The notes beneath the pieces are model-generated. The model was not told where the DNA came from. It searched no databases and was given only the letters and a program-made list of their open reading frames with translations. 5,118 bases of DNA from an uncultured Actinotalea sp. (GTDB lineage: Bacteria > Actinomycetota > Actinomycetes > Actinomycetales > Cellulomonadaceae). Location of the stretch: the NCBI RefSeq assembly GCF_946885855.1, contig NZ_CAMPHH010000242.1:1-5118 (forward strand), in the 5' to 3' direction. Each line of letters starts with the position of its first letter. Within the stretch, counting starts at the first letter, position 1. Positions 1 through 4,564 of this stretch are shown here, piece after piece. The translations under genes were made by a program, and so were the position numbers.

Positions 1-1137
1 ATCGTGGGGACCGTGCTCGGGATCGGCTCGCTCGTCGTGACGACCGGGCTCGCGCAGACGGCGGCGGGGCAGATCAGCCGCCAGTTCGACGCGGTGGCGG
101 CCACACGCGTCGTCGTCGAGCCGGCGACGGCCCGGACCGCGGGCGGCGAGCGCACCGTCGGGCGCATCCCGTGGGACGTCGAGGACCGCCTCGGGCGGAT
201 CGCCGGCGTGGAGCTCGTCGGGGCCCTGGGCGCCGTGGACACCGGCGACCTGGAGGTGACCGCCCAGCCGGTCAACGACCCGTCGGCCCAGGCGTTCGCG
301 GCGCCGTCGGTGGTCGCTGCCACCCCGGGCCTGCTCGGCGCGATCGACGGACAGGTGGTCACCGGACGGTGGTTCGACGCCGGGCACGACGTCCGGGCCG
401 ACCGTGTCGTCGTCCTGGGCGCCCGCGCCGCGCAGCGCCTCGGCGTGCTGCGCGTCGACCGGCAGCCCGCGATCTTCATCGGGGAGCGGCCCTACGCGGT
501 CATCGGCGTCGTCGACGGGGTGCAGCGCCGCTCGGACCTGCTCGACGCGGTCTTCCTGCCGGTGGGGACCGCGCGGGCGGACTTCCGGGTGGGCGGGCTG
601 GAGCAGGCGCACGTGCGGATCGCCGTCGGGGCGGGACCTGTCATCGCCGAGCAGGGGCCGATGGCGCTGGAACCCAACAACCCCGAGGCGGTCAGCGTGC
701 AGACGCCGCCGCCGGCGCCGTCGGTGCGGGAGAACGTCCAGGCCGACGTCAACGCGATCTTCCTGGCGCTGGGGGCGGTGGCGCTGCTCGTCGGCGCGCT
801 GGGCATCGCGAACGTCACGCTGCTGTCGGTCCGGGAGCGGTTCGGGGAGATCGGCCTGCGCCGGGCACTGGGGGCGCGGACGCGCGACATCGTGGCGCAG
901 TTCCTCACCGAGTCCGCGGTGATCGGCCTGCTCGGTGGGCTGGTGGGCGCCGCGCTGGGGGTGATGGTCGTGGTCGGGGTGTCGGTCCTGCGCGAGTGGA
1001 CGCCGATCCTCGACACCGGCGCCGTGGTCGGGGCGGCGGCCCTGGGCGTCGTCATCGGCCTGCTCGCGGGCGCCTACCCGGCGTTCCGCGCGGCTCGGAT
1101 CGAGCCGATCGCGGCCCTGCGCGGCACCGCGACCTGA
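1..1137 (+). CDS. MacB/FtsX-type ABC transporter permease, 5'-truncated by the window edge
   Basis: This is a membrane subunit of an ABC transporter of the MacB/FtsX class, which couples a cytoplasmic ATPase to export or lipoprotein-type substrates; the substrate here is unknown. The reading frame is open at base 1, and the visible protein begins inside the first membrane helix (VLGIGSLVVTTGLAQ), so probably a few tens of N-terminal residues are missing. Counting from the GTG at base 4, residues about 25-235 form the extracytoplasmic MacB-type periplasmic-core region. The C-terminal FtsX domain follows, with helices near 251-273, 306-328 and 340-361. Between the first two of these is the typical cytoplasmic segment RERFGEIGLRRALGAR, and after the last is AFRAARIEPIAALRG, the usual family ending. 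The ATPase partner is probably upstream, outside the window. The GTG at base 4 is not credible as the true start because it would remove part of the first helix. Confidence 0.93.
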   Translation: MVGTVLGIGSLVVTTGLAQTAAGQISRQFDAVAATRVVVEPATARTAGGERTVGRIPWDVEDRLGRIAGVELVGALGAVDTGDLEVTAQPVNDPSAQAFAAPSVVAATPGLLGAIDGQVVTGRWFDAGHDVRADRVVVLGARAAQRLGVLRVDRQPAIFIGERPYAVIGVVDGVQRRSDLLDAVFLPVGTARADFRVGGLEQAHVRIAVGAGPVIAEQGPMALEPNNPEAVSVQTPPPAPSVRENVQADVNAIFLALGAVALLVGALGIANVTLLSVRERFGEIGLRRALGARTRDIVAQFLTESAVIGLLGGLVGAALGVMVVVGVSVLREWTPILDTGAVVGAAALGVVIGLLAGAYPAFRAARIEPIAALRGTAT

Positions 1138-1140
1138 CAC

Positions 1141-1159
1141 GCCGGCGCCCCGCGCCGGC
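1141..1159 (+). terminator. GC hairpin just after the permease gene
   Basis: A perfect 7-bp stem (GCCGGCG at 1141-1147 pairing with CGCCGGC at 1153-1159) closes a 5-base loop, 3 bases after the permease stop codon. There is no T tract, so it is not a classical intrinsic terminator. Hairpins without a U tail are a common proposal for 3' ends in high-GC actinobacteria. The position supports a 3'-end role; the function is inferred. Confidence 0.4.
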
Positions 1160-1214
1160 ACCGGACCGGACACCGGGGAAGGTTCGTGGCGCTATCCGCC
1201 ACGAACCTTCCCCG
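1155..1214. repeat. Long perfect palindrome, repeat copy 1
   Basis: An 18-bp perfect stem (1174-1191 pairing with 1197-1214) surrounds the 5-base loop CTATC at 1192-1196; the arms read CGGGGAAGGTTCGTGGCG and its complement. About 20 bases to the left (1155-1174, CCGGCACCGGACCGGACACC) resemble the left flank of copy 2, so the repeated unit extends beyond the stem on that side. It lies between two convergent genes. It could act as a bidirectional transcription end, a dispersed REP-like palindrome, or both. Confidence 0.75.
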
Positions 1215-1259
1215 ATGTGCTCGATCTCGGCGTGCAGACGCCGGCAGGTGCCCCTCCCT

Positions 1260-1318
1260 CCGGCATCCGTCCGGTACCGGGGAAGGTCGGTGGCGCTATC
1301 CGCACCGAACCTTCCCCG
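1260..1318. repeat. Long imperfect palindrome, repeat copy 2
   Basis: This is a second copy of the palindrome, 105 bases after the first and 25 bases beyond the stop codon of the minus-strand regulator. The left arm runs 1278-1295, the loop is again CTATC (1296-1300), and the right arm runs 1301-1318. The outer arm GGGGAAGGT is identical to copy 1. The inner stem reads CGGTGGCG on the left and CGCACCGA on the right, so pairing needs a one-base bulge on each side. The left flank (1260-1278, CCGGCATCCGTCCGGTACC) matches that of copy 1 with a few changes. It may terminate the regulator transcript. Confidence 0.7.
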
Positions 1319-1342
1319 TTCGCTGCGTGAGGGTGTCGGGGC

Positions 1343-2014
1343 TCAGGTCGCAGGCGGATCCGGGCGCCGGCGGACGTCCTCGTGGGCGGCGAAGAAGATC
1401 GAGTACGGGACGCCCGCGGGGTCGGGTGGGAGGTCGGCCAGCTCCTGGAGGACCTCGCTGATCCGGCCGAGGGCCTGTTCCCACGCGGCCGGTGAGAGCC
1501 GCACACCGAGCCGTGCCGCCACGACCGACGACGACGGCGCCTCGGCCAGCTCCTCGAGGAACGCGTCGACGAGCACCTGGTACTGGCCCGGGACCTGCGG
1601 GGAACGCCAGGACTTCCGCGTCGCGACGTACGGCACCTCCCGCGCCCCCCGTGCGCCGCGGCGCTCCGGCTGCGCGGCGAGGAAGCCGCGGTCCGCGAGC
1701 GTGCGGACGTGGTGGTAGGTGGTTCCGGGGTCCTTGCCGAGCCGCCGCGCGATCTCCCTGTTCGTCAGAGCCTCGTCCAAGCACATCCGCAGGATCCGCA
1801 TGCGCAGCACGGATCCCAGGGCGCGCGCGTCCGCCTCGGACGGGAGACCGGCGGGCCCGTCCTCGGAGGCGCGATCGCCGGCGTCATCGCCGGAAGGGAT
1901 GTCGGTGCCGGCCTCTCCCGCCGGGAGATCGGCGGCGGCACGCCCGGACCCCGAGGCCCACGGCGGACTCGGGGAGCCCGCCGACGACGGCTCGGGCGCG
2001 GGCGGCGTCGACAT
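1343..2014 (-). CDS. Winged-helix (ArsR-like) transcriptional regulator beside an MFS exporter
   Basis: This 223-residue protein is a predicted DNA-binding regulator, probably controlling itself and the divergent exporter at 2068-3345. Residues 66-130 form an ArsR-like winged helix. The segment SVLRMRILRMCLDEALTNREIARRLG gives helices 1 and 2, KDPGTTYHHVRTLADRGFL gives the recognition helix and start of the wing, and EVPYVATRKSW ends the wing. Residues about 141-195 are mainly helical and may dimerise or sense a ligand; no cysteine-rich metal site is visible. Residues 1-60 are rich in Pro, Ala, Ser, Gly and Asp and look disordered, which is unusual for the family. A later start (V69 or M72) would cut into the first helix. 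The ATG at 2014 is favoured because TAGGCT lies exactly 6 bases before it, as in leaderless actinobacterial genes. The inducing ligand cannot be read from sequence. Confidence 0.88.
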   Translation of the reverse strand: MSTPPAPEPSSAGSPSPPWASGSGRAAADLPAGEAGTDIPSGDDAGDRASEDGPAGLPSEADARALGSVLRMRILRMCLDEALTNREIARRLGKDPGTTYHHVRTLADRGFLAAQPERRGARGAREVPYVATRKSWRSPQVPGQYQVLVDAFLEELAEAPSSSVVAARLGVRLSPAAWEQALGRISEVLQELADLPPDPAGVPYSIFFAAHEDVRRRPDPPAT

Positions 2015-2020
2015 GCCGTC

Positions 2021-2026
2021 AGCCTA
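2021..2026 (-). promoter_or_regulatory. -10 element of the regulator promoter (leaderless)
   Basis: On the minus strand TAGGCT matches the TANNNT core of actinobacterial -10 elements. Six bases (GACGGC) separate it from the ATG, which would put the transcription start at the A of the start codon. No Shine-Dalgarno sequence is visible. No good -35 is seen at 17-18 bases; that position is occupied by one arm of the inverted repeat. Confidence 0.5.
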
Positions 2027-2029
2027 AAC

Positions 2030-2049
2030 TGATTGACACTTCCCAATCA
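2030..2049. promoter_or_regulatory. Putative operator TGATTG-N8-CAATCA between regulator and exporter
   Basis: A perfect 6-bp inverted repeat (TGATTG at 2030-2035, CAATCA at 2044-2049) with an 8-base spacer sits in the 53-base divergent gap. It is the most AT-rich stretch for some distance. It overlaps the exporter's TTGACA -35 (2033-2038) and occupies the upstream promoter region of the regulator gene. A dimeric winged-helix protein bound here could repress both genes. Assigning it to the neighbouring regulator is inference from position. Confidence 0.55.
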
Positions 2050-2061
2050 CTGGGCCACGCT
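2033..2061 (+). promoter_or_regulatory. Promoter of the MFS exporter gene (possibly leaderless)
   Basis: TTGACA at 2033-2038 is a perfect -35 consensus. A 17-base spacer leads to CACGCT at 2056-2061, a weak -10 that keeps only the A at position 2 and the T at position 6. Transcription starting 7 bases after this hexamer would begin at base 2068, the first base of the GTG start codon. No Shine-Dalgarno sequence precedes that GTG, which fits a leaderless mRNA. Confidence 0.5.
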
Positions 2062-2067
2062 CGGCGC

Positions 2068-3345
2068 GTGACCACCGACGCCACGACGCGGCACCGCTCG
2101 CTCGCCTTCCACCGCAACTTCCGCCAGCTGTGGGTCGGCGACGCGTTCGGGCAGTTCGGCGCCCAGCTCACCGGGCTCGTGCTGCCGATCTTCGCGGTGA
2201 CGGCACTGAACGCGACGCCGTGGCAGATGGGCGCCCTGACCGCCGCGGAGACGGCGGCGTTCCTCCTCATCGGCCTGCCCGCCGGGGCGTGGGTGGACCG
2301 GATGCGCAAGCGGCGCACTCTCATCGTGGCCGACCTCGTCCGGGCGACCGCGCTCGCCGTCGTCGTCGTGGCGGCGGCGACCGGGACCGCGTCGATCCCG
2401 CTGCTCATCGGCGCCGCGCTCGTCATCAGCGCCGCGACGGTGTTCTTCGACGTCGCGCACCAGAGCTACGTGCCCGGGCTCGTCGGGCTCGACCACGTCG
2501 TCGAGGGGAACTCGAAGCTCCAGGCGACGCAGTCGGTCGCGATGGTCGTGGCGCCGGCCGTCGGCGGCGCACTGCTGCGGGTCATCAGCGCCCCGGCGCT
2601 GATCGCGACGACCGTCGGGACCTACCTGATCTCCGCCCTGTGGCTCGGCCGGATCCGGCACGAGGAGACGCTCCCCCGCCGCGAGGACCGGCGGCCGCTG
2701 CGCACCGAGATCGCGGAGGGGTTGCGGTTCGTCGTGCACCAGCCGCTGCTGCGGCGCATCGTCGCGTGCACGTCGCTGAGCAACCTCTTCGGCTCGATCG
2801 GCGGCGCGCTCATGGTGATCTTCGCGCTCCGAGTCGTGGGGCTGGACGAGGCGGCGCTCGGCTTGGTGTTCTCCCTGTCCGCCGTCGGCGGGCTGCTCGG
2901 CGCGGTCGCGGCGGAGCGCATGGCGCGCTGGGTCGGCGAGGCGCGGATCATCCCCGTCTCGGCGGTCGCCGGCGGGCTGACGTACGCGCTCAACCCGCTG
3001 GCGCTGGTCCTGGCCGACGTCGTGCCGCCCGCAGCGGTGCTCGTACTGGCGGGCTTCGGGTTCAGCTTCTGGGTGGTCGTCTACAACGTCGCGCAGGTGA
3101 GCTTCCGCCAGCGCCTGTGCCCGCCGACGCTGCTCGGGCGCATGAACGCCTCCGTGCGGTTCATCGTGTGGGGCACGATGCCGATCGGCGGGCTGCTCGG
3201 CGGCTGGCTCGGCACCGCCGCCGGCGTGGAGGCCTCGCTGTGGGTGGCCGCCGTTGGGATGACGCTCGCGGCGCTGCCCGTGGTGCTCTCGCCCCTGCGC
3301 ACGCTCACCGCGCTCCCCCGCCCGGCCGACGACGGCGCCGCCTGA
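2068..3345 (+). CDS. MFS exporter, DHA3 (EntS-like) type
   Basis: This 425-residue inner-membrane transporter of the major facilitator superfamily most resembles drug/siderophore exporters (DHA3, EntS-like), which use proton-motive force for efflux. The length and hydrophobic pattern fit 12 helices with a basic central loop near residues 192-225 (RIRHEETLPRREDRR). The N-terminal signature HRNFRQLWVGDAFGQFGAQL is typical. Motif A, GAWVDRMRKRR, lies at residues 73-83 between helices 2 and 3. SYVPGLV near residue 133 and GRMNASVRFIVWGTMPIGGLLGG near residue 358 are also characteristic. The GTG start at 2068 was chosen because it immediately precedes the conserved N-terminus and fits the predicted transcription start; the frame stays open far upstream, but that part is antisense to the regulator. 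Substrate is unknown. Divergence from a winged-helix gene suggests substrate-induced expression. Confidence 0.92.
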   Translation: MTTDATTRHRSLAFHRNFRQLWVGDAFGQFGAQLTGLVLPIFAVTALNATPWQMGALTAAETAAFLLIGLPAGAWVDRMRKRRTLIVADLVRATALAVVVVAAATGTASIPLLIGAALVISAATVFFDVAHQSYVPGLVGLDHVVEGNSKLQATQSVAMVVAPAVGGALLRVISAPALIATTVGTYLISALWLGRIRHEETLPRREDRRPLRTEIAEGLRFVVHQPLLRRIVACTSLSNLFGSIGGALMVIFALRVVGLDEAALGLVFSLSAVGGLLGAVAAERMARWVGEARIIPVSAVAGGLTYALNPLALVLADVVPPAAVLVLAGFGFSFWVVVYNVAQVSFRQRLCPPTLLGRMNASVRFIVWGTMPIGGLLGGWLGTAAGVEASLWVAAVGMTLAALPVVLSPLRTLTALPRPADDGAA

Positions 3346-3372
3346 GGCGACCCCCCTGGGCCCGCCCCTCCG

Positions 3373-3392
3373 CTGTCAACCCAGGTTGACAG
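3373..3392. promoter_or_regulatory. Operator 1: perfect palindrome upstream of the small HTH gene
   Basis: CTGTCAACC and GGTTGACAG form a perfect 9-bp inverted repeat around a 2-base centre (CA). The core is GTCAAC-N4-GTTGAC. The right half contains the TTGACA -35 element at 3386-3391, so binding here should block RNA polymerase. The same core and spacing recur 28 bases downstream. Tandem sites overlapping one promoter strongly suggest a repressor; the adjacent HTH protein is the natural candidate, but this is inferred. Confidence 0.7.
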
Positions 3393-3414
3393 AAGCGCTC
3401 GTGTCAACCATCGT
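3386..3414 (+). promoter_or_regulatory. Promoter of the small HTH gene, embedded in the operators
   Basis: TTGACA (3386-3391) is a perfect -35. After 17 bases comes CATCGT (3409-3414), a NANNNT-type -10. Transcription would begin near 3421, about 31 bases before the preferred ATG at 3452 and just ahead of another in-frame ATG at 3422. The -35 lies in operator 1 and the -10 lies in the centre of operator 2. Confidence 0.55.
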
Positions 3415-3418
3415 TGAC
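3403..3418. promoter_or_regulatory. Operator 2: second GTCAAC-N4-GTTGAC site
   Basis: GTCAAC (3403-3408) and GTTGAC (3413-3418) are separated by CATC. Core and spacing are identical to operator 1, but the flanking bases are not symmetrical, so it is probably a weaker site. Its centre overlaps the -10 element. The two centres are 28 bases apart, a little under three helical turns. Confidence 0.65.
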
Positions 3419-3438
3419 GCCATGCCCGACGGACCGAC

Positions 3439-3445
3439 GGAGGAG
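3439..3445 (+). promoter_or_regulatory. Strong ribosome binding site fixing the small HTH start
   Basis: GGAGGAG ends 6 bases before the ATG at 3452, a near-ideal Shine-Dalgarno arrangement. It decides for 3452 over the in-frame ATG at 3422, which has no such site. Confidence 0.7.
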
Positions 3446-3451
3446 AGCCCC

Positions 3452-3664
3452 ATGAGCGCGCTCGTGGCCCATTCCGAGGACGACGACCCGCTGCGCGCCC
3501 TGCGGGCGGTGGCCCGACTCCGGCAGGAGGTCGACCAGAAGGAGGCAGTGCTCGTGCGCCGAGCGCGCAACCGCGGCGTCTCCTGGGCGGCGATCGCCCT
3601 GATCCTCGGCGTCAGCCGGCAAGCGGTGCACAAGAAGTACGGCGGGCGACGCCGTGAGGCGTGA
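3452..3664 (+). CDS. Small helix-turn-helix DNA-binding protein (70 residues)
   Basis: This short cytoplasmic protein has two parts. Residues 12-41 form a charged amphipathic helix (DPLRALRAVARLRQEVDQKEAVLVRRARNRG) that probably dimerises it. Residues 43-63 form a sigma-factor-like helix-turn-helix (VSWAAIALILGVSRQAVHKKYG), ending in a basic tail. From memory, similar small proteins are widespread in actinobacteria and are often found beside a gene for a Clp N-terminal-domain protein. No such partner is present here: the next gene, 15 bases on, is convergent exonuclease III. The 70-residue start is chosen for its strong ribosome binding site; the ATG at 3422 would give 80 residues. Two palindromic sites overlapping its own promoter suggest autorepression. 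Its target genes are unknown. Confidence 0.8.
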   Translation: MSALVAHSEDDDPLRALRAVARLRQEVDQKEAVLVRRARNRGVSWAAIALILGVSRQAVHKKYGGRRREA

Positions 3665-3679
3665 AGCGACCGGCGGCCG

Positions 3680-4474
3680 TCAGAGGTCGTAGGTCACCAC
3701 GAGCGGGGCGTGGTCGCTGAACCGCCGGTCGTACGACGACGCCCGGTCCACCTCGGCCTTCTGCGCACGCTCGGCGAGGGCCTCGGTGGCGATCTGGTAG
3801 TCGATGCGCCAGCCGGAGTCGTTGTCGAACGCCTTCCCGCGCCAGGACCACCACGTGTACGGGCCGGGGCCGTCGCCGCCGAGGCGGCGGCCGAGGTCGA
3901 CCCAGCCGGCATCGAACCAGCGGTCGAGGTAGGCGCGCTCCTCGTGCAGGAAGCCGGCGGCCTTGAGATTGCCCTTCCAGTTCTTGATGTCGACGTTCTG
4001 GTGGGCGATGTTGACGTCCCCGGCGACGACGGCGAGGGCACCGTCCGCGCGGAGCTCCGCCATGCGGGCGGTGACGAGGTCGAGGAACGCGTACTTCTCG
4101 TCCATCGACGGGGTGCCGACCGTGCCGGAGTGGATGTAGGTGGAGACGACGGTGAGCGTGCCGCCGTCAGGCAGCTCCAGGTCGGCCTCGACCCAGCGGC
4201 CGGAGTTCGTCTCGACGTCGTGGTCCAGGCCGATGCGGACCGCGCTCATCGGCAGGCGCGAGGCGATCGCGACGCCGGAGCGGCCCTTGGTCATGCACTC
4301 GTGGTGGGCGAGGTCCCAGACGTCGGTGTCGAAGAAGTCGCGCAGCATCTCGTCCGGCGCGCGGACCTCCTGCAGCAGCAGCACGTCCGGCTGCCGCTCG
4401 GCGAGCCAGTCGGCCATGCCCCGCTTGAAGGCGGCGCGGATCCCGTTCACGTTCACGGAGGCGATCGTCAGCAC
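3680..4474 (-). CDS. xth: Exodeoxyribonuclease III (AP endonuclease, ExoIII family)
   Basis: This metal-dependent enzyme of the exonuclease-endonuclease-phosphatase fold cleaves DNA at abasic sites in base excision repair and trims 3' ends. At 264 residues it matches the E. coli enzyme in length, and the family's catalytic residues are all visible: N8 in SVNVNGIRAA, E36 in LLLQEVRA, Y113 in STYIHSG, D153 and N155 in GDVNIAH, W209, D225 in WRIDYQ, and D254-H255 in the C-terminal SDHAPLV. It should therefore be active. The GTG at 4474 is preferred because the family normally starts directly at this strand (VLTIASVNVNG) and because GACAAT lies exactly 6 bases before it. An upstream in-frame GTG at 4492 would add VGDNRP (270 residues), also without a clear ribosome binding site. 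The gene is transcribed alone, convergent with the small HTH gene and divergent from the superfamily enzyme at 4561. Confidence 0.96.
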   Translation of the reverse strand: MLTIASVNVNGIRAAFKRGMADWLAERQPDVLLLQEVRAPDEMLRDFFDTDVWDLAHHECMTKGRSGVAIASRLPMSAVRIGLDHDVETNSGRWVEADLELPDGGTLTVVSTYIHSGTVGTPSMDEKYAFLDLVTARMAELRADGALAVVAGDVNIAHQNVDIKNWKGNLKAAGFLHEERAYLDRWFDAGWVDLGRRLGGDGPGPYTWWSWRGKAFDNDSGWRIDYQIATEALAERAQKAEVDRASSYDRRFSDHAPLVVTYDL

Positions 4475-4480
4475 CGGACG

Positions 4481-4486
4481 ATTGTC
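4481..4486 (-). promoter_or_regulatory. Possible -10 element of xth
   Basis: GACAAT on the minus strand matches TATAAT at 4 of 6 positions, including the key A2 and T6. It ends 6 bases before the GTG at 4474, the same geometry as the regulator promoter at 2021-2026. No -35 is recognisable. If it is real, the 4492 start would lie upstream of transcription and could not be used. Confidence 0.35.
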
Positions 4487-4528
4487 GCCCACACCACCGA
4501 CACCCGTGGCGACCGACCGAGGAGCATC

Positions 4529-4564
4529 ATGGACGCATCCATGGCGCTGAGGGGTGGAGCATGA
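4529..4564 (+). CDS. Possible 11-codon leader ORF overlapping the next start (ATGA)
   Basis: This mini-ORF encodes MDASMALRGGA. GAGGAG at 4519-4524 lies 4 bases before its ATG. Its TGA stop (4562-4564) overlaps the ATG of the downstream gene (4561-4563) as ATGA, the usual sign of translational coupling. Its start sits in a small inverted repeat (CATGGA at 4528-4533, TCCATG at 4538-4543). The peptide has no recognisable function and no run of a regulatory amino acid. It could be a coupling or attenuating leader, or a chance ORF. Confidence 0.3.
   Translation: MDASMALRGGA
4549..4554 (+). promoter_or_regulatory. Ribosome binding site of the superfamily enzyme at 4561
   Basis: GAGGGG ends 6 bases before the ATG at 4561. 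A GGAG at 4556-4559 is too close to be used. This supports 4561 as the start, which also fits the conserved N-terminal pattern of the family. Confidence 0.5.

Noticed and set aside
492..1055. Minus-strand open frame opposite the permease
   Set aside because: It is a Ser/Thr/Pro/Arg-rich antisense shadow of a clear FtsX-family gene and has no domain.
1186..1506. Open frames running through the palindromic repeats on either strand
   Set aside because: They are built from the palindromes and the antisense of the regulator end. The repeats translate to similar peptides only because the DNA repeats.
171..1718. Long plus-strand open frame across the permease, the palindromes and the regulator
   Set aside because: It is an Arg/Gly/Pro-rich out-of-frame shadow of two well-supported genes and has no family features; stop codons are rare by chance in DNA this GC-rich.
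1492..2067. 192-residue N-terminal extension of the MFS exporter frame
   Set aside because: It is antisense to the regulator, Arg/Pro-rich, and upstream of the predicted promoter; the conserved exporter N-terminus starts just after 2068.
3346..3372. Terminator after the MFS exporter
   Set aside because: Only a 4-bp CGCC/GGCG stem over the stop codon and C-rich sequence are present, which is too weak to call.
2047..3407. Several plus- and minus-strand frames overlapping the exporter
   Set aside because: All are low-complexity shadows; the in-frame exporter has clear motifs and membrane helices.
3386..3421. TTG start for the small HTH gene at 3386
   Set aside because: This TTG is part of the -35 element and operator 1, upstream of the predicted transcription start.
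3665..3679. Search for a terminator between the convergent HTH and xth genes
   Set aside because: The gap is only 15 bases and no convincing stem or T tract is present; short self-complementary GC runs here are expected by chance.
4484..4513. Imperfect inverted repeat GTCGC(C)CAC / GTGGCGAC between xth and the downstream enzyme
   Set aside because: It needs a bulge and a long loop, and such pairings are common by chance in GC-rich sequence; it was not strong enough to call an operator.
3710..4564. 284-residue plus-strand frame opposite exonuclease III
   Set aside because: It is an antisense shadow of a catalytically complete gene. Only its last 11 codons coincide with the mini-ORF, which is reported separately.
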